DNA from: Lachnoclostridium phytofermentans ISDg
GTDB lineage: Bacteria > Bacillota > Clostridia > Lachnospirales > Lachnospiraceae
NCBI RefSeq assembly: GCF_000018685.1
Contig: NC_010001.1
Span: forward strand, 4,058,001-4,122,000
Reading direction: 5' to 3'
Length of the DNA: 64,000 nucleotides
Part shown: piece after piece, positions 43,520 through 52,434 of the stretch
Layout of the letters: each line of letters opens with the position of its first letter
How positions within the stretch are numbered: position 1 is the first letter of the stretch
Program-made: the position numbers and the translations under genes
The notes under the pieces: model-generated
Databases searched by the model: none
Told to the model about the DNA's origin: nothing
The model's input: the letters and a program-made list of their open reading frames with translations, nothing else

Positions 43520-44696
43520 AGCCCTCTAATACTTCTGAGATTTCTTGATTCGGTATGATCTGCTGAAAATAAATACGTGAATCTAACTTTATCGAAAGTT
43601 TTGAAACATCATCTTCTCCAAAATAAAGAATTGCTACTTCGTTTCCTAAAGAGACCATATGATAACTTGCTTTTACAATATCTTCCGAGAATGTATGTGT
43701 AAGAATTATGGAAAATGAGGTGTTTTTAAGAAGATTACAACTTTCCATTAATAACGAACTTATAGAATGTCTCGCTCGAAAATAAACATCCGTACACAGT
43801 TGGTAGAATTGATCGAAATCTTGTTTTCCTGATATATTCAATATTTTTATTCCAGCAATGTCATAGATAACTCTAACCGGAGTATTGCAACGATAAAAAA
43901 AGTCACAAAGCGCAAGTGCGGTTTCTATGATTTTATCTTCGAGAATGACTCTACTAACCTCATCCGAATTTTTCTTTTCGAAATCCACATACAGATAAAC
44001 TTCTGTCTTTGGTTCCTGTGTATATTTTCTTGTTACAAGCGTTTTTAGTTTTGCAGAAGCCTTCCAATGAATTCTCTTTGGTTCATCACCTGGTTCATAT
44101 CTTCGTATTTCAACATCAGGTACATTCTGATTTAATACTGGATTTAATTCAAGAGTTTTTCCTTCGGTCTCCTTATATAATTTTAAAGAATTCAAGCGGA
44201 TAATTCTTGGCAATACCTTCGCTTGTATTGCAGATGGTGCATTATAAACGAGATGAAATAAATTTAGGTAATCAGTAACTGTTACCTTATCGATTCCAAT
44301 ACGATATTCTCCACGATAATGACAGCAAATCGTCGTCGCTTGTTCAATTTTTTCCCCAGGAAGTAAACAATAACTTCGATCGGAGCTAATATTTTCTACG
44401 GTAGAATAATCACTTTTAAAGCTTACATTCACATTAGAAAAAGTCATATAGTCTTCATTGGTTAATAAAAACTGATATGAAATGTGCTCTCCCTTTACCA
44501 TCGTCTTATGCTCTATAAACTGGTATATTCTGAATCGCAAATACACGTAGATTAAGTAAATGTAAGAAACAATTGGAATACTAAGACTGAAAAAAAATAG
44601 TCCATAGCTTACATATCCCCCATAATAGCTAACAAAAATGCCAGTAAGTATTATGAAAAGGTATAAAAGCATTCGATTGCGCCTCATCCGATTCAC
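43518..44696 (-). CDS. DUF58 domain protein
   Basis: 392 aa. Two N-terminal transmembrane helices (about 8-25 and 28-48), then a beta-rich region, and the DUF58 signature (VEIRRYEPGDEPKRIHWKASAKL) near 205, inside a von Willebrand A-like fold. Middle gene of the MoxR-DUF58-transglutaminase operon; the MoxR ATPase stop lies just 8 bp upstream. The molecular role of DUF58 proteins is not established; they work with MoxR ATPases. Confidence 0.87.
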   Translation of the reverse strand: MNRMRRNRMLLYLFIILTGIFVSYYGGYVSYGLFFFSLSIPIVSYIYLIYVYLRFRIYQFIEHKTMVKGEHISYQFLLTNEDYMTFSNVNVSFKSDYSTVENISSDRSYCLLPGEKIEQATTICCHYRGEYRIGIDKVTVTDYLNLFHLVYNAPSAIQAKVLPRIIRLNSLKLYKETEGKTLELNPVLNQNVPDVEIRRYEPGDEPKRIHWKASAKLKTLVTRKYTQEPKTEVYLYVDFEKKNSDEVSRVILEDKIIETALALCDFFYRCNTPVRVIYDIAGIKILNISGKQDFDQFYQLCTDVYFRARHSISSLLMESCNLLKNTSFSIILTHTFSEDIVKASYHMVSLGNEVAILYFGEDDVSKLSIKLDSRIYFQQIIPNQEISEVLEG

Positions 44697-44704
44697 TCCC
44701 TCCT

Positions 44705-45655
44705 TTAGGAAAAGTCTCGAAGAATTGGAATCGTAACTTTCTGCAACAACCCTCGAAGTATCTTCTCCGGAGATACTTTATTAATTTTTGCCTCCATTGA
44801 GAGTACAAATCGGTGGCATAACACGGGATAAATAACAGCCAGCACATCATCCGGTACGACATAATCTCTTCCATTTAGATATGCAGTCGCAGACGCCGCT
44901 TTCATAACAGCAAGGGTAGCTCTTGGACTCGCTCCAAGTATAAAATTTTCGTCCTCTCTCGTAATCTTTGTAACATCCACAATAAATGCTAAAACATCTT
45001 TATGTATTCGGACCTTTTTAACCTCCTCTTGCATCATGGCTACCTGCTCTTTTGTCATTATCGACTTTAATTCTGATAATCTACTACCATTATGATAAAG
45101 CATTGCCATCTTTAATTCATCTTCCGGTGCTGGATAGCCAATGGATATTTTCATCAGGAAGCGATCCAGTTGAGCTTCTGGTAAATGATAAGTTCCCATA
45201 AAATCAATTGGATTTTGAGTCGCAATTACCATAAAGGGAGCCTCTAATGGATATATCTTTCCATCCACCGTTACTTGTCTCTCCTCCATTGCCTCTAATA
45301 AGCTAGCTTGTGTTTTCGGAGAAGTCCGGTTGATCTCATCTGCCAATACGATATGATGCATAATAGCTCCCTCAGAAAACTCAAATGAACCTGTTTTCAT
45401 ATTATAGATAGACATACCAGTAACATCGCTTGGTAAAGTATCTGGTGTAAACTGTATTCTTCCAAAACTGCAATCGATTGATTTTGCAATCGCATTCGCC
45501 AGAGTCGTTTTACCAACCCCTGGAACATCTTCTAATAATAAGTGTCCACCTGCAAGTAGTGTTGTAACTGCAAAGGTAACCTTCTCTTTTTTCCCGATTA
45601 AAACAGAATTTACCTGGTCTACCAATTGATTTGCCAAATCTACATACTGAAACAT
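44705..45655 (-). CDS. MoxR-family AAA+ ATPase
   Basis: 316 aa from the ATG at 45655 (MFQYVDLANQLVDQV), behind AAAGGGG; an in-frame start 13 codons upstream is less likely. Walker A GVGKTTLA, Walker B VLADEINR, sensor 1 ATQNPIDFMG, and the arginine-finger region EAQLDRFLM are present. MoxR ATPases act as chaperones in assembling or activating their operon partners. First gene of the three-gene module. Confidence 0.92.
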   Translation of the reverse strand: MFQYVDLANQLVDQVNSVLIGKKEKVTFAVTTLLAGGHLLLEDVPGVGKTTLANAIAKSIDCSFGRIQFTPDTLPSDVTGMSIYNMKTGSFEFSEGAIMHHIVLADEINRTSPKTQASLLEAMEERQVTVDGKIYPLEAPFMVIATQNPIDFMGTYHLPEAQLDRFLMKISIGYPAPEDELKMAMLYHNGSRLSELKSIMTKEQVAMMQEEVKKVRIHKDVLAFIVDVTKITREDENFILGASPRATLAVMKAASATAYLNGRDYVVPDDVLAVIYPVLCHRFVLSMEAKINKVSPEKILRGLLQKVTIPILRDFS

Positions 45656-45890
45656 AATACATCCACCCCTTTTGCATTTATTTGAATAAACCATTTTTTA
45701 ACAATTATAATGTAAGTAATTGTAAATATCAACTATAGTTATCATAGATTACTTAATAAATTTTTTTTGGATAATCACAGCATTTATTAATATAAGAAAG
45801 CATCATCCCTCATAAACAATTCTTTCATGAATGAAGTAGCACTATTCGCGGACGATCCCTTGTCATGAATAAGGTCACATACACGCTGTA

Positions 45891-45935
45891 TAAAAATGAG
45901 GCCCGACACATGCCGTGTGGCACGTGTCGGACCTC
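45891..45935 (-). terminator. terminator of the cel48-cel9 operon
   Basis: GAGGTCCGACACGTGCC pairs with GGCATGTGTCGGGCCTC (two mismatched or wobble positions) and is followed by ATTTTTATA on the minus strand, 60 bp after the cel9 stop. The rest of 45656-45890 is AT-rich and precedes the MoxR gene. Confidence 0.85.
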
Positions 45936-45995
45936 ATATACAGACATGTATACTAAGTTATGACCCCTCTAAAAATTATTACATTTTTTCTCCTA

Positions 45996-48953
45996 TTATG
46001 GTTCGACTCCCCAAACCAAAACATCAGAGATATATACTGTTGTCTTATTCCAATCAGCATAACTTGAGTTACTATCACCAAACGAATAATCATCTGTTTG
46101 TGTATAGTTTGTCCAGTCTACCTTAGAAAATCTTCCTTGAACTTCAATACTTTGCCCTGCGTTTAAAGTTCCGGCAGCGGACTTAAATGAAAATTCTAGA
46201 TAGTAATCTGCATTTGTTTTTGGTGTACTCATCTTTACGAAAGTACCATTTACATTGGAACTACCAATCGTCGAATAATCACACCAGAATGCCTGATCCT
46301 TTTCGCCATTGATTGTATAATAATAGCGAATCTTAACATCGGATAAGTTGATTGCAGTAGTTCCGGTGTTAATTAATTTAATTCTTGGTGCAATGCCATT
46401 CGTTGTTGCAGAAGAATTTCCATTAAACATTTGAAGTTTAATATTTCCTGTTGGAGTAACAACAGAAGAATCCTTAATGGTAACTGCTAAGACTGGATTT
46501 GTCCCTTTATTCATTTCAAATACAATAGATTGACTTCCTACTGCAAATTGACTTAAATAAGAAGATAGAATCGTCACTGTTGTTCCGGAAACGGTATAAT
46601 CAGTTCCAGTTACCAGGCTCTTAGACCCATTCTTAAGTCCAGCTAAGGTATTGCCATTTGGTGTAAGCGTAATAACTATATTTTCCTGTTTTCCGCTAGC
46701 CTTATCAAAGACAGCAGAATTTGGATTAATGGATGCACTTGGAGAAGTATCTACTAAAGTCACTTTTAATGTTGCATCGTTACCGCCACTAAATACAAAT
46801 GTTAAAGTAACCGTACTAGCGCTCTGTGCTAAGAAATAATTCTTAGATAACGTTACTACATTACCAGATACAGTATAATCAGTACCTTTCGTTAAAACCG
46901 TTGTTCCATTCTTAACCGCTGTTAATGTATTACCATTATAGTTAATGGTTACTGGTATATCTGCGGATACAGCTGGGTTTTTGTCAAAGTTTGCTGTAGT
47001 CTTATCAAGACTTGCAGAAGGAACACCCGTCTTTGGCTCATTACCAAATACTAATTTACCATTATCATACAATGGTATATATGTGGTCTTTACGGTATTT
47101 CCTGAACTAACATTAGCAATTTGTGTAAAGGAGTAGTCATTGGAATTGTCCCATATATTAACGTTTTGTGGACCAGCAATTCTAAATTGTACTTCTTTCT
47201 TATATGCAGACTGTCCACCAGGATAAATCTTAGTTCCAGAGAAGTCTACATTCACATAATAGATATTATTCGCAGCATCCCAAGGAAGCAATGCCGATGT
47301 GGTTGCTCCATTGTTATAATTTGTCGATACCGTAAAATCATTCTTTGTATATCCCTTTGCTACATATTCCGAGATATCAATAAAATACTTAAAGGATAAT
47401 TTATCGGTAACACGAGCTGGCCAACCTGTCTCATTGAAAACCAATGCCTTTACTTCGATAAAAGATGGACCAGAGGCATTAATACCAGCTTGAATAAATA
47501 ACTCATCGTTTGTTACTGTTTCGATTGCCTTAAAGTTTGCAATTGGTGTTCCGCCATATGTTTTATAAACTTTAGCCAATGCGCCAACAAAACCTGCATT
47601 ATAGTCACAAGCGATTTCATTGTTTACATAATTATTAATGTTATCCTCATAACTATCATTATTACCAGGTCCACCTACTAAAGCACCATAAATGGTGTGT
47701 CTATGGTAATTTGGCTCCGTCTGACTGTCTGCCCATGAACTATGAGCAGTTCTATGATGAGGTCTTGTTGGAGAATTTACACCATATCCAACCACAAAAC
47801 TTCTTCCGGTACTTCCTAATGCATAATCTACCTGCTGTTTCGCAAATGCATTGTAAGTACTAACTTTTCCAGCACTACATCCGCTCCAATCAGCATAAAC
47901 ACTTGCTAGAAATGCTGTTGTCGTCGCATATCTTAATGCACCCCAGGAATCTAACCAAGCAAGTCCTTTTGGTGTATAAGTAATACGACTACCATTATAC
48001 CCTGTAGTCCAATAGTCAAGATGCATTTCAATATTGTTCTTATAAATTGCTTTATTTGTAATTCTTGCTAATAATAAAGCTGCACCATAGTGAACATCAT
48101 CCCAGTTTTGTGCCCACTTATAACTTAATGTGGAAGATTGAGGTTCTGTTCCCCATTTGGCTACATAAGATTCTGCCTTATCCAAATAGGTCGCTTCTCC
48201 ACTTGCAAGGTAAATCCATGTAGCTGCCCAGGATAATTCATCATAAAATCCACTATAGGAAGTATAGAACCCACTTGCTGCTGTATATCCAGCATCGCTT
48301 TTTGTTGTATCTGCAAAATTAAAAAGCTCTTTTGCATGACGAAGGCAAGTTGCTGAATAAGTAGGGTCTTTTGTCTTATATATAAGTGCTGTTGCTGCAA
48401 GAGCTGCTGCTGCTTCTCCTACTACAGTAGAACCTGGGTTATTTAAATCAACCTTATAGGACGGTCTAGCCATCTGCATAACTTCAGCAGGTCCCCACCA
48501 AGAGTGATCTGTATTTCCATTACCAACCTGATAATAAAATACATTTGCTTGTGGATGACATTTAATTAGGTAATCACTAGACCACTTAATTTCATCTAAT
48601 AAATAACTTAATTGGCCTGCCTTTGAAAGAGTAGCCTCTTCTTCATATACTGCCCATGCTAACATTGTTACAGTATAAGCCAAAGGAAGATTAAATTTTA
48701 CATGATCACCAGCATCATACCAGCCACCAGTTAGATCCAAACCAACATCTGCTCCATCGGTTAAACCAGAGTCACCTCTCCAATTATTCCGAATGGTACT
48801 TGGCAGTTTACCAGAACGTTGAAACTCATAAAACATGATTGATTTTTGAAGAGCTTCTCCGTAATTATAATTGGTTTCCGCTGCGTCAGCTTTCGATGGT
48901 GCCATGGATATCAGAAGTGTTATCACTAATAAAAGACTTATTATCTTTTTCAT
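45996..48953 (-). CDS. cel9: GH9 cellulase with CBM3c, two X2 and CBM3 modules
   Basis: 985 aa, secreted. The start at 48953 gives a clear signal peptide (MKKIISLLLVITLLISMAPS, cleaved after ADA). GH9 catalytic domain about 27-465: nucleophilic-water Asp in WYDAGDH (residue about 80), His in HHRTAHSSW and the acid Glu in NEIACDYNAGF. Then a CBM3c module (about 480-640), which makes such enzymes processive, two X2 Ig-like modules (about 650-835) and a C-terminal CBM3 that binds crystalline cellulose. No dockerin, so a free enzyme. Second gene after cel48. Domain order matches what I recall for C. phytofermentans Cel9. Confidence 0.93.
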   Translation of the reverse strand: MKKIISLLLVITLLISMAPSKADAAETNYNYGEALQKSIMFYEFQRSGKLPSTIRNNWRGDSGLTDGADVGLDLTGGWYDAGDHVKFNLPLAYTVTMLAWAVYEEEATLSKAGQLSYLLDEIKWSSDYLIKCHPQANVFYYQVGNGNTDHSWWGPAEVMQMARPSYKVDLNNPGSTVVGEAAAALAATALIYKTKDPTYSATCLRHAKELFNFADTTKSDAGYTAASGFYTSYSGFYDELSWAATWIYLASGEATYLDKAESYVAKWGTEPQSSTLSYKWAQNWDDVHYGAALLLARITNKAIYKNNIEMHLDYWTTGYNGSRITYTPKGLAWLDSWGALRYATTTAFLASVYADWSGCSAGKVSTYNAFAKQQVDYALGSTGRSFVVGYGVNSPTRPHHRTAHSSWADSQTEPNYHRHTIYGALVGGPGNNDSYEDNINNYVNNEIACDYNAGFVGALAKVYKTYGGTPIANFKAIETVTNDELFIQAGINASGPSFIEVKALVFNETGWPARVTDKLSFKYFIDISEYVAKGYTKNDFTVSTNYNNGATTSALLPWDAANNIYYVNVDFSGTKIYPGGQSAYKKEVQFRIAGPQNVNIWDNSNDYSFTQIANVSSGNTVKTTYIPLYDNGKLVFGNEPKTGVPSASLDKTTANFDKNPAVSADIPVTINYNGNTLTAVKNGTTVLTKGTDYTVSGNVVTLSKNYFLAQSASTVTLTFVFSGGNDATLKVTLVDTSPSASINPNSAVFDKASGKQENIVITLTPNGNTLAGLKNGSKSLVTGTDYTVSGTTVTILSSYLSQFAVGSQSIVFEMNKGTNPVLAVTIKDSSVVTPTGNIKLQMFNGNSSATTNGIAPRIKLINTGTTAINLSDVKIRYYYTINGEKDQAFWCDYSTIGSSNVNGTFVKMSTPKTNADYYLEFSFKSAAGTLNAGQSIEVQGRFSKVDWTNYTQTDDYSFGDSNSSYADWNKTTVYISDVLVWGVEP

Positions 48954-48980
48954 ATCTCTCATCCTTTCTGCGTACCATAC

Positions 48981-49016
48981 TGGCAATAGAAAGTGACTTA
49001 ACACTTTCTATTGCCA
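48981..49016 (-). promoter_or_regulatory. perfect hairpin between cel48 and cel9
   Basis: A perfect 15-bp stem (TGGCAATAGAAAGTG with its complement) and a 6-nt loop, 16 bp after the cel48 stop and 28 bp before the cel9 start. No U-run follows, so it is not a plain terminator. It could protect the 3' end of a processed cel48 message and set unequal enzyme amounts. Confidence 0.65.
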
Positions 49017-49032
49017 AACTTAAAAGAAAATT

Positions 49033-51792
49033 TTATGGTTCGATACCCCAATTAAGTTTTCCACTTATATAAGCAGTTGCCTTGTTCCAATCAACATAGG
49101 AGTTACCGCTGCTATTAAATGAATAATCCCCAGTCTGGGTATAATTAGACCAGTCAGTTTTTGAGAATCTACCTTGAACTTCGATTCCCTGTCCTGCCTT
49201 TAAAGAACCAGCACCACTTGTAAATCCAATCTCAAGATAATAATCTGCTCCAGTCTTTGGAGTTGCCATCTTTACAAAAGTTCCGGTAACATTACTGCTT
49301 CCAATCGATGACCAATCACACCAGAAACTCTGGCTCTTCTCACCATCAATTGTATAGTAGTAACGAAGCTTTACATCAGAAAGATTAATACTATTAGAGC
49401 CTGTATTTACAAGATAAAAACGAGGTGCAATTCCATTCGTTGTTGCACTAGTATTTCCATTGAACATCTGAACCTTAACATCTCCTACTACCACAACTAC
49501 TGTTGTATCCACAACGGTTACTACAAAAGGTTTTGTATAAGAATTGCTAAAATTAAAAGTAATTGTAGTATCACCAAGTGGTAATGTAGATAGGAATTCT
49601 TTCTTAAGGACTACTGTAGTACCATTAACAGTATAGTCTGTATTTAAAGTCAGAGGTGTAGTACCTTTACTTAAGTTAACAAAGGTATAACCTTGCATTG
49701 ATAATGTTGTACTAAGATCTGCTTGTTTTCCTACAGCTTTATCAAAGGAACCATTTGTAGGATTAATATTAGCATAATCAGTAGTGCCAGAACCATTCTC
49801 ATAAAGGAGTGCATATACACCATTTGCAAGCGCTACATCACACTGAGCCCAGAATCTATGATATATAAACTCTGGTGACTTATTACTCTGATATGCTGCC
49901 AGTAACTTTGGATAAGATGGGTCTTGTAAATACTTAGAACGGATATCTAAGAATTTAATACCAGACTTAATCACATCACCATTTGGCATCTTACCATTAA
50001 AGGTACTTGGAACATAAACGGTCTGCTCAAAGAATCTCTTATAATCTGCACGTGCTTCAGGAGCAGCAACGCCCTTATCATCACGATATAATTTCCATAC
50101 GCGATCTAATAATTCTTTTGCTAAGTTCTTTGCAGCTACATCGTTTGCAGCTTTACTATAATATAACAAAGCATTTGCAAGAGATCCTGTAACGCCAAGG
50201 TCGGTACCAGAATCAACCACTGTCACATGAAGCTTAGAGTTTCCAGTATAGGAGCCTGTCCATGTATCTGGCTGACCACTCCAGTCAAGTGTACTTGGTA
50301 TCGTAAAGGTTCCATCTGCTTTTAATACAACCACAGATTTAACCCAAGCTACCCATTTATCTAGGATCTGTTTTGCTTTTACATCATTTGTCTTATAATA
50401 ATATTCTGCAACACGTTGCATTGACCATGCCTGGAAACCAAACCAGGTATTACTTCCTGGATCTTTATAAACTGGGTTTGCTTCATAGCCCATTCCATAG
50501 AATGTAGCTGTTCCAGCTGGCCAAGTTTCATAACGACCATTCTTTGAGTTACTAGCACCACCGGCAATCCCACCTTCTGAAGATTGTAACCACTGATAGA
50601 ATTCAAGCTGTCTAGTAAGGCTTGTTGCCCAGTCAGCCTGTCCATTTGTAGTTTTTGGTTTAAACTTCGAATTTTGAGATAAAACCCAAGCTGCCATAGG
50701 ATTTTGATAACCAAAGTGGTTATGGCTAGATCCAATAACCCATGCCCAATCAGCTGTAATTCCACCGCCCCAAGCATAATACCAGGATAACAGATAATGT
50801 GATGCATCATATCCTGTACCAGCAACTGTAGAATTACCTATTTTTCTAAAATATTTATCAAACATGGAATAACGAAGATAATCGCCCATCATCGTAGCTT
50901 TTGATGAATAAGTATCGACATTTACACCATAATCTTTCGCCCATTCACTTGCCCAATAAGCAGCCTGAATTGCTCTTGCATCAGCATCTGGTGCATCCGT
51001 ATACTTAAATTGCTGTGCATAGGAACTATCGCCAGTGAATAAGTCGAGGAAACCATTCGTTCCACCATATTTCATTGTATCCCAGCATGGCTGAGGAATT
51101 GTTTCCCATGTTGATTCCTGTTCTCCACGTTGGAATGTGTTGATATAGGATGGTTTTGAGGTTCCGTCTCCCCTAGAACCAAATCCATACCAGTTATCAA
51201 CATCTAGTAACCAGTGCATACCATAGATTGTATTCCGTCCATAAGCTGCAACAAGCTGTGACCAAATTGGGTCACTACCAACAGGAGCACTCGAATCGAG
51301 CTTCGCTGGGTACTGACTAGGATCCTGATACTCAGGTGCATAAGTTGCAGGTTTACTCGGTGTATACTTACTCATACTGGTTGGTGGTTGATCTGCATCC
51401 GTTGGAATCATATATTTTTCTGCTACATTCCAAGCGGTCCCATATCCAGAAAAGTCACCTGTAAACTTGCCGTACATAGCTTCAAGCCACATATAGTAAC
51501 TCATTGCCTCACTAGTAGTTACATGACCATAATCAGGAGCTTCTACAATCATTGTTTCAATAGAATGATACGGAATTCCCTGAGGACTAAAATAACCGTT
51601 CTTTGGGTTTTTAATATCCGACCATAAGTCCATAAAACGTTGCTCATAGGTTCCCCTTGTTGCTGCCGCCGCTAAAGCTTGCTCAGTTTCACCAGCCAAA
51701 GCGGATGTCTTTGCTCCCTGAGGAACTAGAGTAACTACCATTGCAGCGGTCATAATGGCTGCTGCTACTCTCTTGTAGATACGTTTTTGCAT
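49033..51792 (-). CDS. cel48: GH48 processive cellulase with X2 and CBM3
   Basis: 919 aa, secreted, with a signal peptide (about 1-35). GH48 domain about 46-670: the catalytic acid Glu is in ETMIVEAPDYGH (residue 84), and tunnel-lining segments such as FQRGEQESTWETIPQP are recognisable. An X2 Ig-like module (about 672-765) and a CBM3 (about 775-919) follow, the last nearly identical in pattern to the CBM3 of the cel9 product. It releases cellobiose processively from cellulose ends. First gene of the cel48-cel9 operon; AAGGAGGG precedes the ATG. No dockerin. Confidence 0.94.
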   Translation of the reverse strand: MQKRIYKRVAAAIMTAAMVVTLVPQGAKTSALAGETEQALAAAATRGTYEQRFMDLWSDIKNPKNGYFSPQGIPYHSIETMIVEAPDYGHVTTSEAMSYYMWLEAMYGKFTGDFSGYGTAWNVAEKYMIPTDADQPPTSMSKYTPSKPATYAPEYQDPSQYPAKLDSSAPVGSDPIWSQLVAAYGRNTIYGMHWLLDVDNWYGFGSRGDGTSKPSYINTFQRGEQESTWETIPQPCWDTMKYGGTNGFLDLFTGDSSYAQQFKYTDAPDADARAIQAAYWASEWAKDYGVNVDTYSSKATMMGDYLRYSMFDKYFRKIGNSTVAGTGYDASHYLLSWYYAWGGGITADWAWVIGSSHNHFGYQNPMAAWVLSQNSKFKPKTTNGQADWATSLTRQLEFYQWLQSSEGGIAGGASNSKNGRYETWPAGTATFYGMGYEANPVYKDPGSNTWFGFQAWSMQRVAEYYYKTNDVKAKQILDKWVAWVKSVVVLKADGTFTIPSTLDWSGQPDTWTGSYTGNSKLHVTVVDSGTDLGVTGSLANALLYYSKAANDVAAKNLAKELLDRVWKLYRDDKGVAAPEARADYKRFFEQTVYVPSTFNGKMPNGDVIKSGIKFLDIRSKYLQDPSYPKLLAAYQSNKSPEFIYHRFWAQCDVALANGVYALLYENGSGTTDYANINPTNGSFDKAVGKQADLSTTLSMQGYTFVNLSKGTTPLTLNTDYTVNGTTVVLKKEFLSTLPLGDTTITFNFSNSYTKPFVVTVVDTTVVVVVGDVKVQMFNGNTSATTNGIAPRFYLVNTGSNSINLSDVKLRYYYTIDGEKSQSFWCDWSSIGSSNVTGTFVKMATPKTGADYYLEIGFTSGAGSLKAGQGIEVQGRFSKTDWSNYTQTGDYSFNSSGNSYVDWNKATAYISGKLNWGIEP

Positions 51793-52379
51793 ACAAAACC
51801 CTCCTTATTAATTAACTCTCCACGTCAATGACATAAGGCATTCGAACGCACTTCTCATCCCTTCCTTTCTTTGCATAAATTTTCAAATTTATATATCAAT
51901 TGATCTGAAGGTTCTAAATAATATAAGATTAGCGATTTTACTAGGTTTATTTACAAAATTCTACGTTTCCCTCTTTTCACTTTAGGTAGGCTTATGTATA
52001 ATAATTTGATTTATAATTCAATATATATTCAAGACAATTACGTCATTTATTTAACAATATCTTCCTTTCTCATATTTCGTCTGTATTTTATATTTATATA
52101 TCAAACTTGTCTGTACACTCTGTATATTATCACTATTTACATTTTCTGTCAATTACAAGTAAAAGGTATTTTTTTGTTCAACATGCATAAAAAAAATGTC
52201 AATTTTTATAAATGAGTTATCAATTAATTCTCTTTTATAAAATGGTGCGAAACTTTCGTATAAAAGATATTTAATTTTTTAAACACAAAAAAGTATTTTT
52301 AGAACTTCACATTGTTATGAATAAGCAAATATAAAAAATATTTCATCATTTTCATGAAAACAAATCCACTAATCATAAA
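51793..52379. other. long AT-rich region upstream of cel48
   Basis: About 590 bp with no supported gene. It should hold the cel48 promoter and controls. I looked for a CcpA cre site and found none convincing; ATCAATTGAT (near 51897) is the only short perfect palindrome I noted. The length suggests a long leader or complex control. Confidence 0.5.
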
Positions 52380-52418
52380 AAAAGAAAAACTGTTGCATTT
52401 GTTACTGTGCAACAGTTT
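52380..52418 (-). terminator. terminator of htpG
   Basis: AAACTGTTGCA pairs with TGCAACAGTTT, followed by TTCTTTTTTT on the minus strand, 17 bp after the htpG stop. Confidence 0.85.
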
Positions 52419-52434
52419 CCCTTATAAATATTTT

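Noticed and set aside
45996..51792. Cellulosome components (dockerin or cohesin) on the cellulases
   Set aside because: Both proteins end in CBM3 modules and show no paired 22-residue calcium-binding repeats.
51793..52379. CcpA cre site before cel48
   Set aside because: No sequence close to the cre consensus with its central CG could be found by eye.
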